Assembly: GCF_000718785.1 (NCBI RefSeq)
Contig: NZ_JOCA01000009.1
Span: 248,001 to 312,000 of the forward strand
Direction: 5' to 3'
DNA from: Streptomyces sp. NRRL WC-3626
GTDB lineage: Bacteria; Actinomycetota; Actinomycetes; Streptomycetales; Streptomycetaceae
DNA length: 64,000 nucleotides
This document shows, piece by piece, positions 33,569-42,328 of this stretch. Position numbers and translations under genes: made by a program. The stretch's first letter is position 1, and each line of letters opens with the position of its first letter. Below the pieces are notes generated by a model. It did not search any database, was not told the origin of the DNA, and saw nothing but the letters and a program-made list of their open reading frames with translations.

Positions 33569-34557
33569 TTCGCGGCCTCCTTGGTGTTCTCGTCGTCCTT
33601 GGCCTCCGCGACATGGCCGGTGAGAGAGAGGAAGACGTCGTCGAGGGTGGGGCGGCGCAGACCGATGTCGTCGATCTCGATGCCGCTGGTGTCGAGGTCG
33701 CGGATGATCTCGGCGAGGAGTTTCGCCCCGCCGGAGACCGGTGTGGTGATCTTGCGCATGTGGTCCTCGACCGTGGTGTCGCCCCGGCCGGCGCCGCGCA
33801 GGCTGTACTTGTCCAGGAGCGCGGAGGCGGACGGGATGTGCTCGCGTTCGTGCACCACCACCTCGACGCGCTCGCCGCCGGTGCGGGCCTTCAGCTGGTC
33901 GGAGGTGCCCTGGGCGATGACCTTGCCGTGGTCGACGACCGCGATGTCGTGCGCCAGGTGGTCGGCCTCCTCCAGGTACTGGGTGGTGAGCAGGAGGGTC
34001 GTACCGCCGGAGACGAGCTGCTTGATCACTTCCCACAGCTGCTGGCGGTTGCGCGGGTCGAGGCCGGTGGTCGGCTCGTCCATGAACATCACGGGCGGCG
34101 AGACGACCAGGGCGGCGGCGAGGTCGAGCCGGCGGCGCATGCCTCCGGAGTAGGTCTTGGCGGTGCGGTCGGCGGCGTCCGCGAGGTTGAACTGCTCCAG
34201 CAGTTCGTCCGCGCGGGTCTTCGCGGCCTTCGCCCTCATCTGGTAGAGCTGTCCGACCATCTGCAGGTTCTCGCGGCCGGTCAGATACTCGTCGACGGCG
34301 GCGAACTGGCCGGACAGGCCGATGGAGCGGCGTACGGCGTCGGGCTGTTTCAGCACGTCGAGGCCGGCGACGACCGCCTTGCCGCTGTCGGGCCGCAGCA
34401 GGGTGGTCAGACAGCGGACGGTGGTGGTCTTGCCCGCGCCGTTCGGCCCGAGCAGGCCCAGGACGGTGCCTTCGGGGACCTCCAGGTCGACGCCGTCCAG
34501 TGCCCTTACGTTCCCGAAGGTCTTGACCAGACCTTCGGCATAGATGGCGCCTGGCAT
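33565..34557 (-). CDS. ABC exporter ATP-binding protein, DrrA type
   Basis: A 330-residue ATPase: Walker A LLGPNGAGKTTTVRC, signature YSGGMRRRLDLAA, Walker B VMFMDEPTTGLDP, and a C-terminal DrrA-type extension (about 230-330, with RRPTLDDVFLSLTGH). The ATG at 34557 was chosen because GGAGA lies 6 bp upstream; the frame extends to 34704 without another good start. Energises the permease. Its promoter region contains a palindrome filling the -35/-10 spacer. Confidence 0.93.
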   Translation of the reverse strand: MPGAIYAEGLVKTFGNVRALDGVDLEVPEGTVLGLLGPNGAGKTTTVRCLTTLLRPDSGKAVVAGLDVLKQPDAVRRSIGLSGQFAAVDEYLTGRENLQMVGQLYQMRAKAAKTRADELLEQFNLADAADRTAKTYSGGMRRRLDLAAALVVSPPVMFMDEPTTGLDPRNRQQLWEVIKQLVSGGTTLLLTTQYLEEADHLAHDIAVVDHGKVIAQGTSDQLKARTGGERVEVVVHEREHIPSASALLDKYSLRGAGRGDTTVEDHMRKITTPVSGGAKLLAEIIRDLDTSGIEIDDIGLRRPTLDDVFLSLTGHVAEAKDDENTKEAAK

Positions 34558-34677
34558 ATGAGTCTCCACGTCGTCGTGATTCTTCGGAAAGCCTAGGTTT
34601 GTACGCTTTGATGTGCTGAACTTTTTCGCCCGGTCCGGGCGGCGGGACGCACGGACCCGGCCGGTGACGAGAGACAC

Positions 34678-34706
34678 ACCATAACGCGATGTATCGCGTC
34701 TCACAA
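34678..34706 (-). promoter_or_regulatory. Probable promoter of the ABC exporter operon with embedded operator
   Basis: On the minus strand, TTGTGA (34706-34701) and TATGGT (34683-34678) are separated by 17 bp, a standard sigma-HrdB layout. The spacer is almost entirely the 16-bp palindrome ACGCGAT-GT-ATCGCGT (34684-34699). A repressor bound there would block RNA polymerase directly, as TetR- and PadR-type regulators of efflux pumps do. The predicted leader is about 115 nt. No regulator gene is adjacent. Confidence 0.62.
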
Positions 34707-34764
34707 TGGATTTACCCGAAGGAGTGACGCCCTGTCGGGTACCGGTCCCGGAGCTTCCCGGGGA

Positions 34765-35994
34765 TCAGTCCATGACCGTGTAACCCGCCTCGCGCAGCGC
34801 CCGGTCGACCTCGGCACAGTGCTCCGGGCCCTTGGTCTCCAGGCGCAGTTCGACCTCCGCCTCCGTGAGCCCGAGCCGTGGATCGGTCCGTACATGGCCC
34901 ACATCGAGGATGTTCGCATCCACCACTGACAACGCCCCCAGGAGCGAGGCGAGGGCGCCCGGCCGGTCCGTCAGACGCAGCCGTACGGTCAGGTAGCGGC
35001 CCTGCGCGGCCATGCCGTGCCGCAGCACACGCTCCATCAGCACCGGATCCACGTTGCCGCCGGACAGCACCGCCACCACCGGCCCCTCGAAGGCGCCGGG
35101 CCGGCTCAGCAGCGCCGCGACCGGGCTCGCCCCGGCCGGCTCGACGACCAGCTTGGCCCGCTCCAGACAGAGCAGCAGCGCGGCCGACAGCTCGCCCTCG
35201 CTGACCGTGCACACCTCGTCCACCAGCTCGTCGACGATCCCGAACGGCACATCACCGGGCCGCCCCACCTTGATCCCGTCGGCCATCGTCACCGGATCGC
35301 CCACCGACACCGGACGCCCGGCCGCCAGCGAGGGCGGATACGCGGCCGCGCCCTCCGCCTGCACCCCCACGATCCGCACATCGGGCCGCAGCGCCTTCAC
35401 CGCGACCGCGATCCCGGCGGCCAGCCCGCCCCCGCCGACCCCGACGACGATCGTGCGCACCTCCGGGCACTGCTCCAGGATCTCCAGGCCCACCGTGCCC
35501 TGCCCCGCGATGATGTCCGGGTGGTCGAAGGGATGGATGAACACGGCACCCGTCTCGTGCGCGTACTCCATCGCCGCGGCCAGCGTCTCGTCGACCACCT
35601 GGCCCTGAAGGCGCACCTCGGCGCCGTACTCCCGGGTCGCGCTGATCTTCGGCAGCGGGGCACCCCTCGGCATGAACACGGTGGAGGCCACGCCGAGCAG
35701 CGACGACGCGAGCGCCACCCCCTGCGCGTGATTGCCGGCGCTCGCCGCCACGACACCGGCGGCCCGCTCCTCGGGCAGCAGTCCGGCGATCCGGACGTAC
35801 GCGCCACGCAGCTTGAACGACCCCGTCCGCTGCAGGTTCTCGCACTTCAGATGGACCGGGGTGGCCGCGAGGCGGGACAGGTACCGGCTCCCCTCCATCA
35901 CGGTCGTGCGCGCCACACCGGACAGCATCTTCTGGGCGCCGCGCACATCGTCGAGGGTGACGGCCCGCAGGGAGCCGGCCGTGCTGTAGCTCAT
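34765..35994 (-). CDS. Threonine ammonia-lyase (dehydratase) with a C-terminal ACT domain
   Basis: A PLP fold-II enzyme of 409 residues converting threonine to 2-oxobutanoate and ammonia. Lys61 in RTGSFKLRGA is the Schiff-base lysine; SAGNHAQG and GVGGGGLAAG (185-194) bind the substrate and phosphate. Residues about 335-409 form one ACT domain (LTVRLRLTDRPGALASLLG), so it may respond to an amino acid or nucleotide. It is the shorter type, like TdcB with ACT, not the two-ACT biosynthetic IlvA. Start ATG at 35994 (GTG 36015 possible). Confidence 0.9.
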   Translation of the reverse strand: MSYSTAGSLRAVTLDDVRGAQKMLSGVARTTVMEGSRYLSRLAATPVHLKCENLQRTGSFKLRGAYVRIAGLLPEERAAGVVAASAGNHAQGVALASSLLGVASTVFMPRGAPLPKISATREYGAEVRLQGQVVDETLAAAMEYAHETGAVFIHPFDHPDIIAGQGTVGLEILEQCPEVRTIVVGVGGGGLAAGIAVAVKALRPDVRIVGVQAEGAAAYPPSLAAGRPVSVGDPVTMADGIKVGRPGDVPFGIVDELVDEVCTVSEGELSAALLLCLERAKLVVEPAGASPVAALLSRPGAFEGPVVAVLSGGNVDPVLMERVLRHGMAAQGRYLTVRLRLTDRPGALASLLGALSVVDANILDVGHVRTDPRLGLTEAEVELRLETKGPEHCAEVDRALREAGYTVMD

Positions 35995-36138
35995 GACTCC
36001 AGCATCGCAGTTCACCGGCGGCGGCGACCGGTGTGACCAACCCGCGGACGCGGCTTTGCGCAGCGCCCGTACGGCCTGCCGTCCGGCCGCGTACCCTGTC
36101 CCCCAATTAGCAGCCCTCCACGAAGTGAGCCCCCGGCC

Positions 36139-36657
36139 ATGCCCACATCACCTGATATGTCGATGGACATGAGGACGGACCTGACGGCCGTCGGCGACAC
36201 CGGCCTTCTCGACACGCTGCAGCACGAGGTGGCGCTGTTCGCCCGCCGTGCGGAACAGACGCGGCTCGGCGGGGTCGGCCAGGTGCGCAACTCGATGGAC
36301 CGCGCCGCGTATCTGCTGCTCAACCGCCTGGACAAGGAAGGCCCGATGGGCGTCAAGGCGCTCGCCGCGAGCATGGGCATCGACTCCTCGACGGTCACCC
36401 GGCAGGTCGCCCCGCTCGTGGACACCGGCCTGGTCAAGCGGACCTCGCACCCCGAGGACGGCCGCGCGGTCGTCCTTCAGCTGTCTCCGCGCGGCCAGTC
36501 CCGCCTGGAGGAAGTACGTTCCTCCCGCCGCCAGTTGATGGCCGAACTGACGGAGGACTGGGCCCCGGAGGAACGCGAGGCGTTCTGCGGCCTGCTGTCG
36601 CGCTTCAACGGAGCGCTGTCGGCACGGATGTCCACCCCTGACCGTTCGGACTCCTGA
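36139..36657 (+). CDS. MarR-family transcriptional regulator
   Basis: A 172-residue winged-helix regulator. Residues about 55-130: KALAASMGIDSSTVTRQVAPL is the recognition helix and THPEDGRAV-like HPEDGRAVVLQL the wing, followed by the C-terminal dimerisation helices. ATG at 36139. It diverges from the threonine dehydratase, 144 bp apart, but no matching palindrome was seen between them. Target unknown. Confidence 0.9.
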   Translation: MPTSPDMSMDMRTDLTAVGDTGLLDTLQHEVALFARRAEQTRLGGVGQVRNSMDRAAYLLLNRLDKEGPMGVKALAASMGIDSSTVTRQVAPLVDTGLVKRTSHPEDGRAVVLQLSPRGQSRLEEVRSSRRQLMAELTEDWAPEEREAFCGLLSRFNGALSARMSTPDRSDS

Positions 36658-36707
36658 CCCCGGGGGCTCCGCCCCCCACACCCCTGTGCCGGCCTTCCGG
36701 GCCTTCG

Positions 36708-36756
36708 TCCTCAAACGCCGGACGGGCTAAGAAGCAGCCCCTCCGGCGTTTGAGGA
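36708..36756. repeat. Long intergenic palindrome
   Basis: TCCTCAAACGCCGGA (36708-36722) and TCCGGCGTTTGAGGA (36742-36756) are perfect 15-bp arms, extended inside by GGGCT/AGCCC with one bulge. I recall this sequence as recurrent between Streptomyces genes. It is located 50 bp after the marR stop and preceded by a CGGGGGCTCCGCCCCCC hairpin (36660-36676). Confidence 0.75.
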
Positions 36757-36909
36757 GCGGGGTCTGGAGGCGGAGCTTCGGGTTCGGGACGGGAAGGGGC
36801 GGCGGGGGCGAGAAAAAACCCGTACCCCCGCCCACGCACACCCCTTGACCCCGCCCCGCCCCCTGCCCTGATATGAGAGCCAACGGCTCTCAGGGGTGGG
36901 GAGGCACGG

Positions 36910-37398
36910 TTGCGATCACGGCACGACACATCCCACGACTTCGAGGCCTACGTCGCCGGCGCCGGCGCCCGCCTCCTGCACACCGCCACCCTCCTCACCG
37001 CGGAACCCCCCACCGCCAACCCCCGCGCCCGCCGCCTCCTCACCCTCGCCCTCGCGCACACGTACGCGGACTGGGACCGGCTGCGCGGCGGAGACCCCTA
37101 CGACCACACCCGCCAGTACCTGGCGACCCGCTTCGCGAACACCGCCTGGCACCACCCCGCCGCCCGCCTGCGCAACCGCGCCCGCCAGGACACCCCGCTC
37201 GCCCGGCTCACCCCGCAGGAACGCCTGATCCTGGTGCTGCGGCTGTACGAGGGGATCGCCGAGGAACAGACGGCGGCCCTGCTCGGCATGCCGGCGGAGC
37301 GGGTGCGGGCGGTCTTCAACCGCGCGATGGCGGTCGTCCTGGGCCCGCCCCCGAGACCGGCCCCGGCGGTGGGCGGCGTCAAGGCGGTGGCGTCGTGA
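36910..37398 (+). CDS. Sigma-70-region-4-like protein (ECF-type sigma factor)
   Basis: A 162-residue protein. The C-terminal half, LTPQERLILVLRLYEGIAEEQTAALLGMPAERVRAVFNRAM (about 105-145), is a typical sigma region 4 with helix-turn-helix. The N-terminal half (FEAYVAGAGARLLHTATLLT...) resembles region 2 of SigE/ECF41-like factors but is short and lacks a clear DNA-melting motif. TTG start at 36910 with GGGGAGG upstream. Its stop overlaps the GTG of a small membrane gene (GTGA), suggesting a sigma/anti-sigma pair. Confidence 0.75.
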   Translation: MRSRHDTSHDFEAYVAGAGARLLHTATLLTAEPPTANPRARRLLTLALAHTYADWDRLRGGDPYDHTRQYLATRFANTAWHHPAARLRNRARQDTPLARLTPQERLILVLRLYEGIAEEQTAALLGMPAERVRAVFNRAMAVVLGPPPRPAPAVGGVKAVAS

Positions 37399-37643
37399 CC
37401 CGGCTGAAGCGCGAGGCGACGGTGCGGCGGATGCTGGAGCAGTCGCCGCCGTCCCTGCCGCCCGAGATCCACGCGGACGCGGCACGGCGCGGCGCCCGCA
37501 TCCTGCGCCGCAGGACGCTCGCGCGGCGCGCGATGTGGCTGCTCCTGCTGGCGGTGGCCGTGGCGTTCGTCGTGTGGGCGCTGACGGCCCGGCCCTGGGT
37601 GGAGCCGCCGTCGGAGACGACTCCACCGCTCACGGGCTGGTGA
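37395..37643 (+). CDS. Small membrane protein, possible anti-sigma factor
   Basis: An 82-residue protein: a basic N-terminal part of about 45 residues, one hydrophobic helix (about 47-66, MWLLLLAVAVAFVVWALTA), and a short Pro-rich outer tail. It has no zinc-binding anti-sigma motif. GTG at 37395 overlaps the sigma-like gene by four bases. The pairing and topology suggest that it holds the sigma-like protein at the membrane; this is inference. Confidence 0.7.
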   Translation: MTRLKREATVRRMLEQSPPSLPPEIHADAARRGARILRRRTLARRAMWLLLLAVAVAFVVWALTARPWVEPPSETTPPLTGW

Positions 37644-37667
37644 GACCGGGACCCGGACCGACAGGAC

Positions 37668-38825
37668 CTACCGGCCGAGCGCCTGCTGGAGGTCTTCGAG
37701 CAGGTCGTCGACGTTCTCGATGCCCACGGACAGCCGCACCAGGTCGGCGGGGACCTCGAGCGCGGAACCGGCCACGGACGCGTGCGTCATCCGGCCCGGG
37801 TGTTCGATCAGCGACTCGACACCGCCCAGGGACTCACCGAGGGTGAACACCTTCGCCCGGTCGCAGACCGCGACGGCCGCCTCCTCGCCGCCCTCCACGC
37901 GGAAGGAGACCATGCCGCCGAAGGCCCGCATCTGCTTGGCCGCGACCTCGTGACCGGGGTGGTCCGGCAGCCCCGGGTACAGGACGCTGGTCACGCGAGG
38001 GTGGCGGCCGAGCATGTCGGCGATCTTCGTGGCGTTCTCGCTGTGCCGGTCCATGCGGACCGAGAGCGTCTTGGTGCCGCGCAGCACCAGCCAGGAGTCG
38101 AAGGGGCCGGCGACCGCGCCCATCGCGTTCTGGTGGAAGGCGAGCTCCTCGCCCAGCCCCGCGTCCCCGGTGATCAGGGCGCCGCCGACGACGTCGGAGT
38201 GGCCGCCCATGTACTTGGTCAGGGAGTGCACGACGACGTCCGCGCCGAGCGCGAGCGGCTGCTGGAGGTACGGCGTGGCGAAGGTGTTGTCGACGACGAG
38301 CCGGGCGCCCGCGTCCCGCGCCACCTGGGCGACGGCGGCGATGTCGGTGATGCCGAGCAGCGGGTTGGAGGGGGTCTCCACCCAGACGGCCTTGGTCTTC
38401 GGAGTGATCGCGGCCCGTACGGCGGAGGGGTCGCTGGTGTCGGCGACCGACCATTCCACGCCCCAGCGGGCGACGACCTTGGCGAAGAGGCGGAACGTGC
38501 CGCCGTACGCGTCGTTCGGGATCACCACGTGGTCGCCGGGGCTGAGCAGCGTACGCAGCAGGCAGTCCTCGGCCGCCAGTCCGGACGCGAACGCGAGGCC
38601 GCGGCGGCCGCCCTCCAGGGCGGCGAGGTTCTCCTCCAGCGCGGTCCTGGTCGGATTGGCGCTGCGGCTGTACTCGTAGCCGCCGCGCAGTCCGCCGACG
38701 CCGTCCTGCTTGTAGGTGGACACCTGGTAGATCGGCGGGACCACCGCGCCGGTCAGGGGGTCGGCCGTGTTGCCCGCATGGATCGCGAGCGTCTCGAAGT
38801 GCTGACTGATGTGCCTGTCGCTCAT
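37668..38825 (-). CDS. Cystathionine gamma-synthase/lyase
   Basis: A PLP fold-I enzyme of 385 residues of the Cys/Met metabolism family. Lys204 in VHSLTKYMGGHSD is the Schiff-base lysine; YSRSANPTR binds the phosphate, and NPLLGITDI and SLGGVESLIEHPG are typical. It makes or splits cystathionine in sulfur amino acid metabolism; the sequence alone does not settle the direction. ATG at 38825; the long upstream frame to 38927 runs through a perfect 12-bp-arm hairpin and is rejected. Confidence 0.9.
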   Translation of the reverse strand: MSDRHISQHFETLAIHAGNTADPLTGAVVPPIYQVSTYKQDGVGGLRGGYEYSRSANPTRTALEENLAALEGGRRGLAFASGLAAEDCLLRTLLSPGDHVVIPNDAYGGTFRLFAKVVARWGVEWSVADTSDPSAVRAAITPKTKAVWVETPSNPLLGITDIAAVAQVARDAGARLVVDNTFATPYLQQPLALGADVVVHSLTKYMGGHSDVVGGALITGDAGLGEELAFHQNAMGAVAGPFDSWLVLRGTKTLSVRMDRHSENATKIADMLGRHPRVTSVLYPGLPDHPGHEVAAKQMRAFGGMVSFRVEGGEEAAVAVCDRAKVFTLGESLGGVESLIEHPGRMTHASVAGSALEVPADLVRLSVGIENVDDLLEDLQQALGR

Positions 38826-38839
38826 GGGACCCGAGGGTA

Positions 38840-38871
38840 GTCCGCGCCCGGTGCGGGCGCCGGGCGCGGAC
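38840..38871 (-). promoter_or_regulatory. Hairpin in the leader of the cystathionine gene
   Basis: GTCCGCGCCCGG (38840-38851) and CCGGGCGCGGAC (38860-38871) are perfect 12-bp arms around an 8-nt loop. It ends 14 bp upstream of the ATG at 38825, where the ribosome site would be. It could limit translation or act as an attenuator, or end a transcript coming from upstream. Confidence 0.5.
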
Positions 38872-38956
38872 CCGGCGCCGCGGAGGGGCGAAGAGTTTTC
38901 CACAGGGTCCGGCATCGGGTTGGCCAATTGTCCGCGCCGTCTGGTTCGCTTGAGAC

Positions 38957-40075
38957 ATGGAGATTCTCTGGGTCCTGATCGCGCTCGTCATGCTCGGCTT
39001 CGTGGTGGTGCCGTTCGTGCGACGCGGGCGCGGGACGATCACACAGGTCCCCGCCGGTCACCCGGACGCGGCGGACCCGGCGAACTACGGCTTCGCCCGC
39101 GAGGAGGAGCTGGACATCCGTATGCCGGGCCCGGACCAGGACCTGCTGGACGTCCTGGACCTGGTGCAGCGCACCCAGGACTACCGCGCGGCCCAGCAGC
39201 TGCTGGCCGGCACGGACGCGGAGAGCGAGCGGCGCTGGCAGCGCGTCCAGGCGTTCGCGGGCGCGGCCTCCCTGGAGCTGCAGCAGCGGCCCGGCGGGGT
39301 GGGCGAGGCACCGGGCGGGCAGTGGCTGCGGGTGTGGCGGACTGAGCTGCCGAAGGACGCCGGGGGCGCCGCGGTGCACGCCGAGTTCCTGGTGCAGCAG
39401 GCGTGGCGTACGGCGGCGCCCGGGTCGGACGAGTTCCGGATCATCATGGAGGAGGCGAAGGCGGCGTGCGGCGAGGCGGCGCTGCTGGCTCCCGGTGACC
39501 CGGTGCCGTACATCGTGGAGCTGTCGGTGGCGCGTGGACTCGGCTACTCCCAGCAGGAGTTCGAGCAGCTGTGGCTGAAGATCCTGGACCGCGCCCCGGC
39601 CCACATGGGGGCGCATCTGGCGGCGCTGCACTACTGGTGCGAGAAGTGGCACGGCTCGCGGCAGCAGGCGTACGCGTTCGCGGAGGCCGCGGCGGCGCGG
39701 GCGCCCCAGGGCTCCCTCCTCGCGGCGATGCCGCTCTTCGCGGTGTTCGAGCATCTGCCCGAGGTGAACCTGGTCTCCGGCTTCTACCGGAGTGAGACGG
39801 TCACCAAGGCGGTCCACGGCGCGCTGCACGCGGTGCACTCGGCCCGCCCGGACGACCCGATGGCGGCGCACGTGCGGCACCTGCTGGTCTTCTTCCTGGT
39901 GCGCGGCGAGCGCTGGGCGGAGGCCATGGACCAGCTCATACACATCGACGGCCACGTGGGCGCCCTCCCCTGGACCCTCTCCCCCGATCCGGCCGCGGAG
40001 TTCGCCGTCTTCCGCGCCCTGGCGGTAGCCGGCTACGAGGCCAACGGCGGCAACCCGGCCACCCTCCCGCACTGA
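38957..40075 (+). CDS. Hypothetical protein with an N-terminal membrane helix
   Basis: A 372-residue protein with a hydrophobic helix at residues about 2-20 followed by Arg residues, then a soluble, mostly helical domain rich in Trp and Ala, with TPR-like helix pairs (YRAAQQLL, LHYWCEKWHGSRQQAYAFA). It is probably anchored to the inner face of the membrane. I do not recognise a characterised family. ATG at 38957. Followed by a hairpin at 40081-40110. Confidence 0.78.
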   Translation: MEILWVLIALVMLGFVVVPFVRRGRGTITQVPAGHPDAADPANYGFAREEELDIRMPGPDQDLLDVLDLVQRTQDYRAAQQLLAGTDAESERRWQRVQAFAGAASLELQQRPGGVGEAPGGQWLRVWRTELPKDAGGAAVHAEFLVQQAWRTAAPGSDEFRIIMEEAKAACGEAALLAPGDPVPYIVELSVARGLGYSQQEFEQLWLKILDRAPAHMGAHLAALHYWCEKWHGSRQQAYAFAEAAAARAPQGSLLAAMPLFAVFEHLPEVNLVSGFYRSETVTKAVHGALHAVHSARPDDPMAAHVRHLLVFFLVRGERWAEAMDQLIHIDGHVGALPWTLSPDPAAEFAVFRALAVAGYEANGGNPATLPH

Positions 40076-40080
40076 CCGGT

Positions 40081-40110
40081 GCGCCCCCCTCGTCGGTGGC
40101 GAGGGGGCGC
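40081..40110. terminator. Hairpin between convergent genes
   Basis: GCGCCCCCCTCG (40081-40092) pairs with CGAGGGGGCGC (40100-40110) with one bulged C. It follows the hypothetical gene and precedes the convergent alcohol dehydrogenase stop. Confidence 0.7.
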
Positions 40111-40118
40111 CGGGTGGG

Positions 40119-41162
40119 TCAGATCGTCGCCGTGTCGATCACGAAGCGGTAGCGGACGTCGCTGTTCTGGACACGGTCGTAGGCCTCGTTGATCTCGGAC
40201 GCGGCGATCAGTTCGATCTCCGCGCCGATGCCGTGGGCGGCGCAGAAGTCGAGCATCTCCTGGGTCTCGGCGATGCCGCCGATCATGGAGCCGGCGAGGA
40301 TCTTCCCGCCGCCGAGCAGCGAGAAGAGGTTGAGGGAGACCGGTGCCTCGGGGGCACCGACGTTGGCCAGCGCGCCCTCCGTCTTCAGCAGGGACAGATA
40401 GGCGTTGAAGTCCAGCGGGGCCGAGACCGTCGACACGATCAGGTCGAAGGTACCCCGGAGCTCCTCGAAGGTCTTCGGGTCGCTGGTCGCGTAGTAGTGG
40501 TCGGCGCCCAGCTTCAGGCCGTCGTCCTTCTTGCGCAGGGACTGCGACAGCACCGTCACCTCGGCGCCCAGCGCGTGCGCGATCTTGACGCCCATGTGGC
40601 CGAGGCCGCCCATGCCGAGGATCGCGACCTTCTTGCCGGGACCGGTGCCCCAGCGCCTGAGCGGGGAGTACAGGGTGATGCCGGCGCACAGCAGCGGGGC
40701 GGCCGCGTCGAGGGGGATCCCGTCGGGGATGCGGACGACATAGCCCGCGTCGACGACGATCTTCTCCGCGTAGCCGCCGTAGGTCGGCTCGCCGTTCCGG
40801 TCCAGGGCGTTGTACGTGCCGACCATGCCGCCGCCGGTGCAGTACTGCTCCCGGCCGGCCTCGCAGTTCTCGCACTCGCGGCAGGAGTCGACCATGCAGC
40901 CGACGCCGACGCGGTCACCCACCCGGTAGCGGGTGACACCGGGGCCGACCTCGGAGACCACACCGGCGATCTCGTGGCCGGGGACCATGGGGAAGATCGC
41001 CTCGCCCCAGCCCTCCTGGGCCTGGTGGATGTCGGAGTGGCAGATGCCGGCGAATTTGATGTCGATCAGTACGTCGTGCTCGCCCACCGCGCGCCGCTCG
41101 ATGGTCGTCCGCTCCAGCGGAGCCTTGGCGGCGGGTACGGCGTACGCGGCAACGGTGGTCAT
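40119..41162 (-). CDS. Zinc-dependent NAD(P) alcohol dehydrogenase, YahK/cinnamyl-type
   Basis: A cytosolic medium-chain dehydrogenase of 347 residues. Catalytic zinc: Cys41 in GICHSDIHQ, His63-Glu64 in GHE; structural zinc: Cys94, 97, 100 and 108. The nucleotide-binding [13 protein letters not shown] is near 180. It resembles broad-range aldehyde reductases such as YahK. ATG at 41162 with AAGGAG nine bases upstream. It diverges from an XRE regulator that probably controls it. Confidence 0.93.
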   Translation of the reverse strand: MTTVAAYAVPAAKAPLERTTIERRAVGEHDVLIDIKFAGICHSDIHQAQEGWGEAIFPMVPGHEIAGVVSEVGPGVTRYRVGDRVGVGCMVDSCRECENCEAGREQYCTGGGMVGTYNALDRNGEPTYGGYAEKIVVDAGYVVRIPDGIPLDAAAPLLCAGITLYSPLRRWGTGPGKKVAILGMGGLGHMGVKIAHALGAEVTVLSQSLRKKDDGLKLGADHYYATSDPKTFEELRGTFDLIVSTVSAPLDFNAYLSLLKTEGALANVGAPEAPVSLNLFSLLGGGKILAGSMIGGIAETQEMLDFCAAHGIGAEIELIAASEINEAYDRVQNSDVRYRFVIDTATI

Positions 41163-41334
41163 GCCGGGGTTCTCCTTGTGGGGTCGTGCGCCCGGCCGCC
41201 TTCTTTCCGGACGGGCACGGCTCCAGCCTGCGACGACGTCCGGCATTCACCCAGACCACCGCTTTGCCTACGTTGGCCGTGCGTACCACTGACGGGGACA
41301 GGATGGCGGGCGTACGACCGGGAATACTGGAGGC

Positions 41335-42249
41335 ATGGACGAGCAGCACACCCCTCCCACCGGCTCCGCGGGCGGCGGCCTCGACCCTCGGGCGGAGCTC
41401 AGCGAGTTCCTGCGCACCCGGCGGGCCCGGCTGAAGCCGGAGGACGTGGGCCTGCCGGACTTCGGCCGCCACCGCCGGGTGCCGGGCCTGCGCCGTGAGG
41501 AGCTGGCACAGCTCGCCGGGGTGTCCGTGGCGTACTACACGCGCCTGGAGCAGGGCAACGGGCGGAACGTTTCGGCGGAGGTGCTGGACTCGATCGCGCG
41601 CGCCCTGCGCCTCAACGACGCCGAGCGGATCCATCTCACGCATCTGGCGAAGCCGAAGCGGCAGCGCAAGCCCGTGGCCCGTACCCAGCAGGCCCGCCCC
41701 GCCCTGCGGTATCTGCTGGAGTCGATGGACGGCGTCCCGGCGTACGTCGTCGGCCGGCGCGCGGAGATCCTCGCCTGGAACCGGATGGCGGCGGCGCTCT
41801 TCGGCGACTGGGGAGCACTCCCGGCGCAGGAGCGGAACTGGGCGCGGCTCGTCTTCCTCAACCCGGACTACCGGGATCTGTTCGTGGAGTGGGAGCAGAA
41901 GGCGTCCGACATGGTCGGCTATCTGCGCATGGACGCGGGCGTCCACCCGGAGGACCCGCAGCTGTCCGCGCTGGTCGGCGAGCTCTCCGTGAAGTGCGAG
42001 GAGTTCCGCAGGCTGTGGGCGGCGCACGACGTCAAGGAGAAGTGCCGCGGCACCAAGCGCGTACGGCATCCGCTGGTCGGCGAACTGACGCTGCTGTGGG
42101 AGTCGTTCCGCCCGGCCGGTGACGACTCCGGGCAGTCGCTGGTCACCTATTTCGCCGAGCCGGGCACCCCGTCGGCGGAGGCACTGCGGCTGCTGGGCAG
42201 CTGGGGTGCGGACGCCCGGCGGTCCGGAGCGGACGCGACGGCCCCCTGA
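41335..42249 (+). CDS. XRE-family regulator with a MmyB-like ligand domain
   Basis: A 304-residue regulator. The helix-turn-helix is at about 20-85 (PDFGRHRRVPGLRREELAQL, AGVSVAYYTRLEQGNG); residues about 115-290 form the MmyB-like (MLTR) ligand domain, with LNPDYRDLFVEWE. Such regulators bind fatty-acid-like ligands and control nearby oxidoreductases. Divergent from the dehydrogenase with a 172-bp gap. ATG at 41335. A near-perfect hairpin follows the stop. Confidence 0.9.
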   Translation: MDEQHTPPTGSAGGGLDPRAELSEFLRTRRARLKPEDVGLPDFGRHRRVPGLRREELAQLAGVSVAYYTRLEQGNGRNVSAEVLDSIARALRLNDAERIHLTHLAKPKRQRKPVARTQQARPALRYLLESMDGVPAYVVGRRAEILAWNRMAAALFGDWGALPAQERNWARLVFLNPDYRDLFVEWEQKASDMVGYLRMDAGVHPEDPQLSALVGELSVKCEEFRRLWAAHDVKEKCRGTKRVRHPLVGELTLLWESFRPAGDDSGQSLVTYFAEPGTPSAEALRLLGSWGADARRSGADATAP

Positions 42250-42277
42250 GCCGGAACGCCCCCGCGCCACGACAGCG

Positions 42278-42313
42278 ACGGCCCGCCGGGAGGGAGACCT
42301 CCCGGCGGGCCGT
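42278..42313. terminator. Perfect 16-bp-arm bidirectional hairpin
   Basis: ACGGCCCGCCGGGAGG (42278-42293) and CCTCCCGGCGGGCCGT (42298-42313) pair perfectly around GAGA. It lies between the convergent XRE and subtilisin genes. Confidence 0.85.
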
Positions 42314-42328
42314 CCGTTCACACGCGGT

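Noticed and set aside
38825..38927. N-terminal extension of the cystathionine enzyme.
   Set aside because: The added residues are Pro/Gly/Arg-rich and encoded by the hairpin leader; family alignment from memory begins near MSDRHIS.
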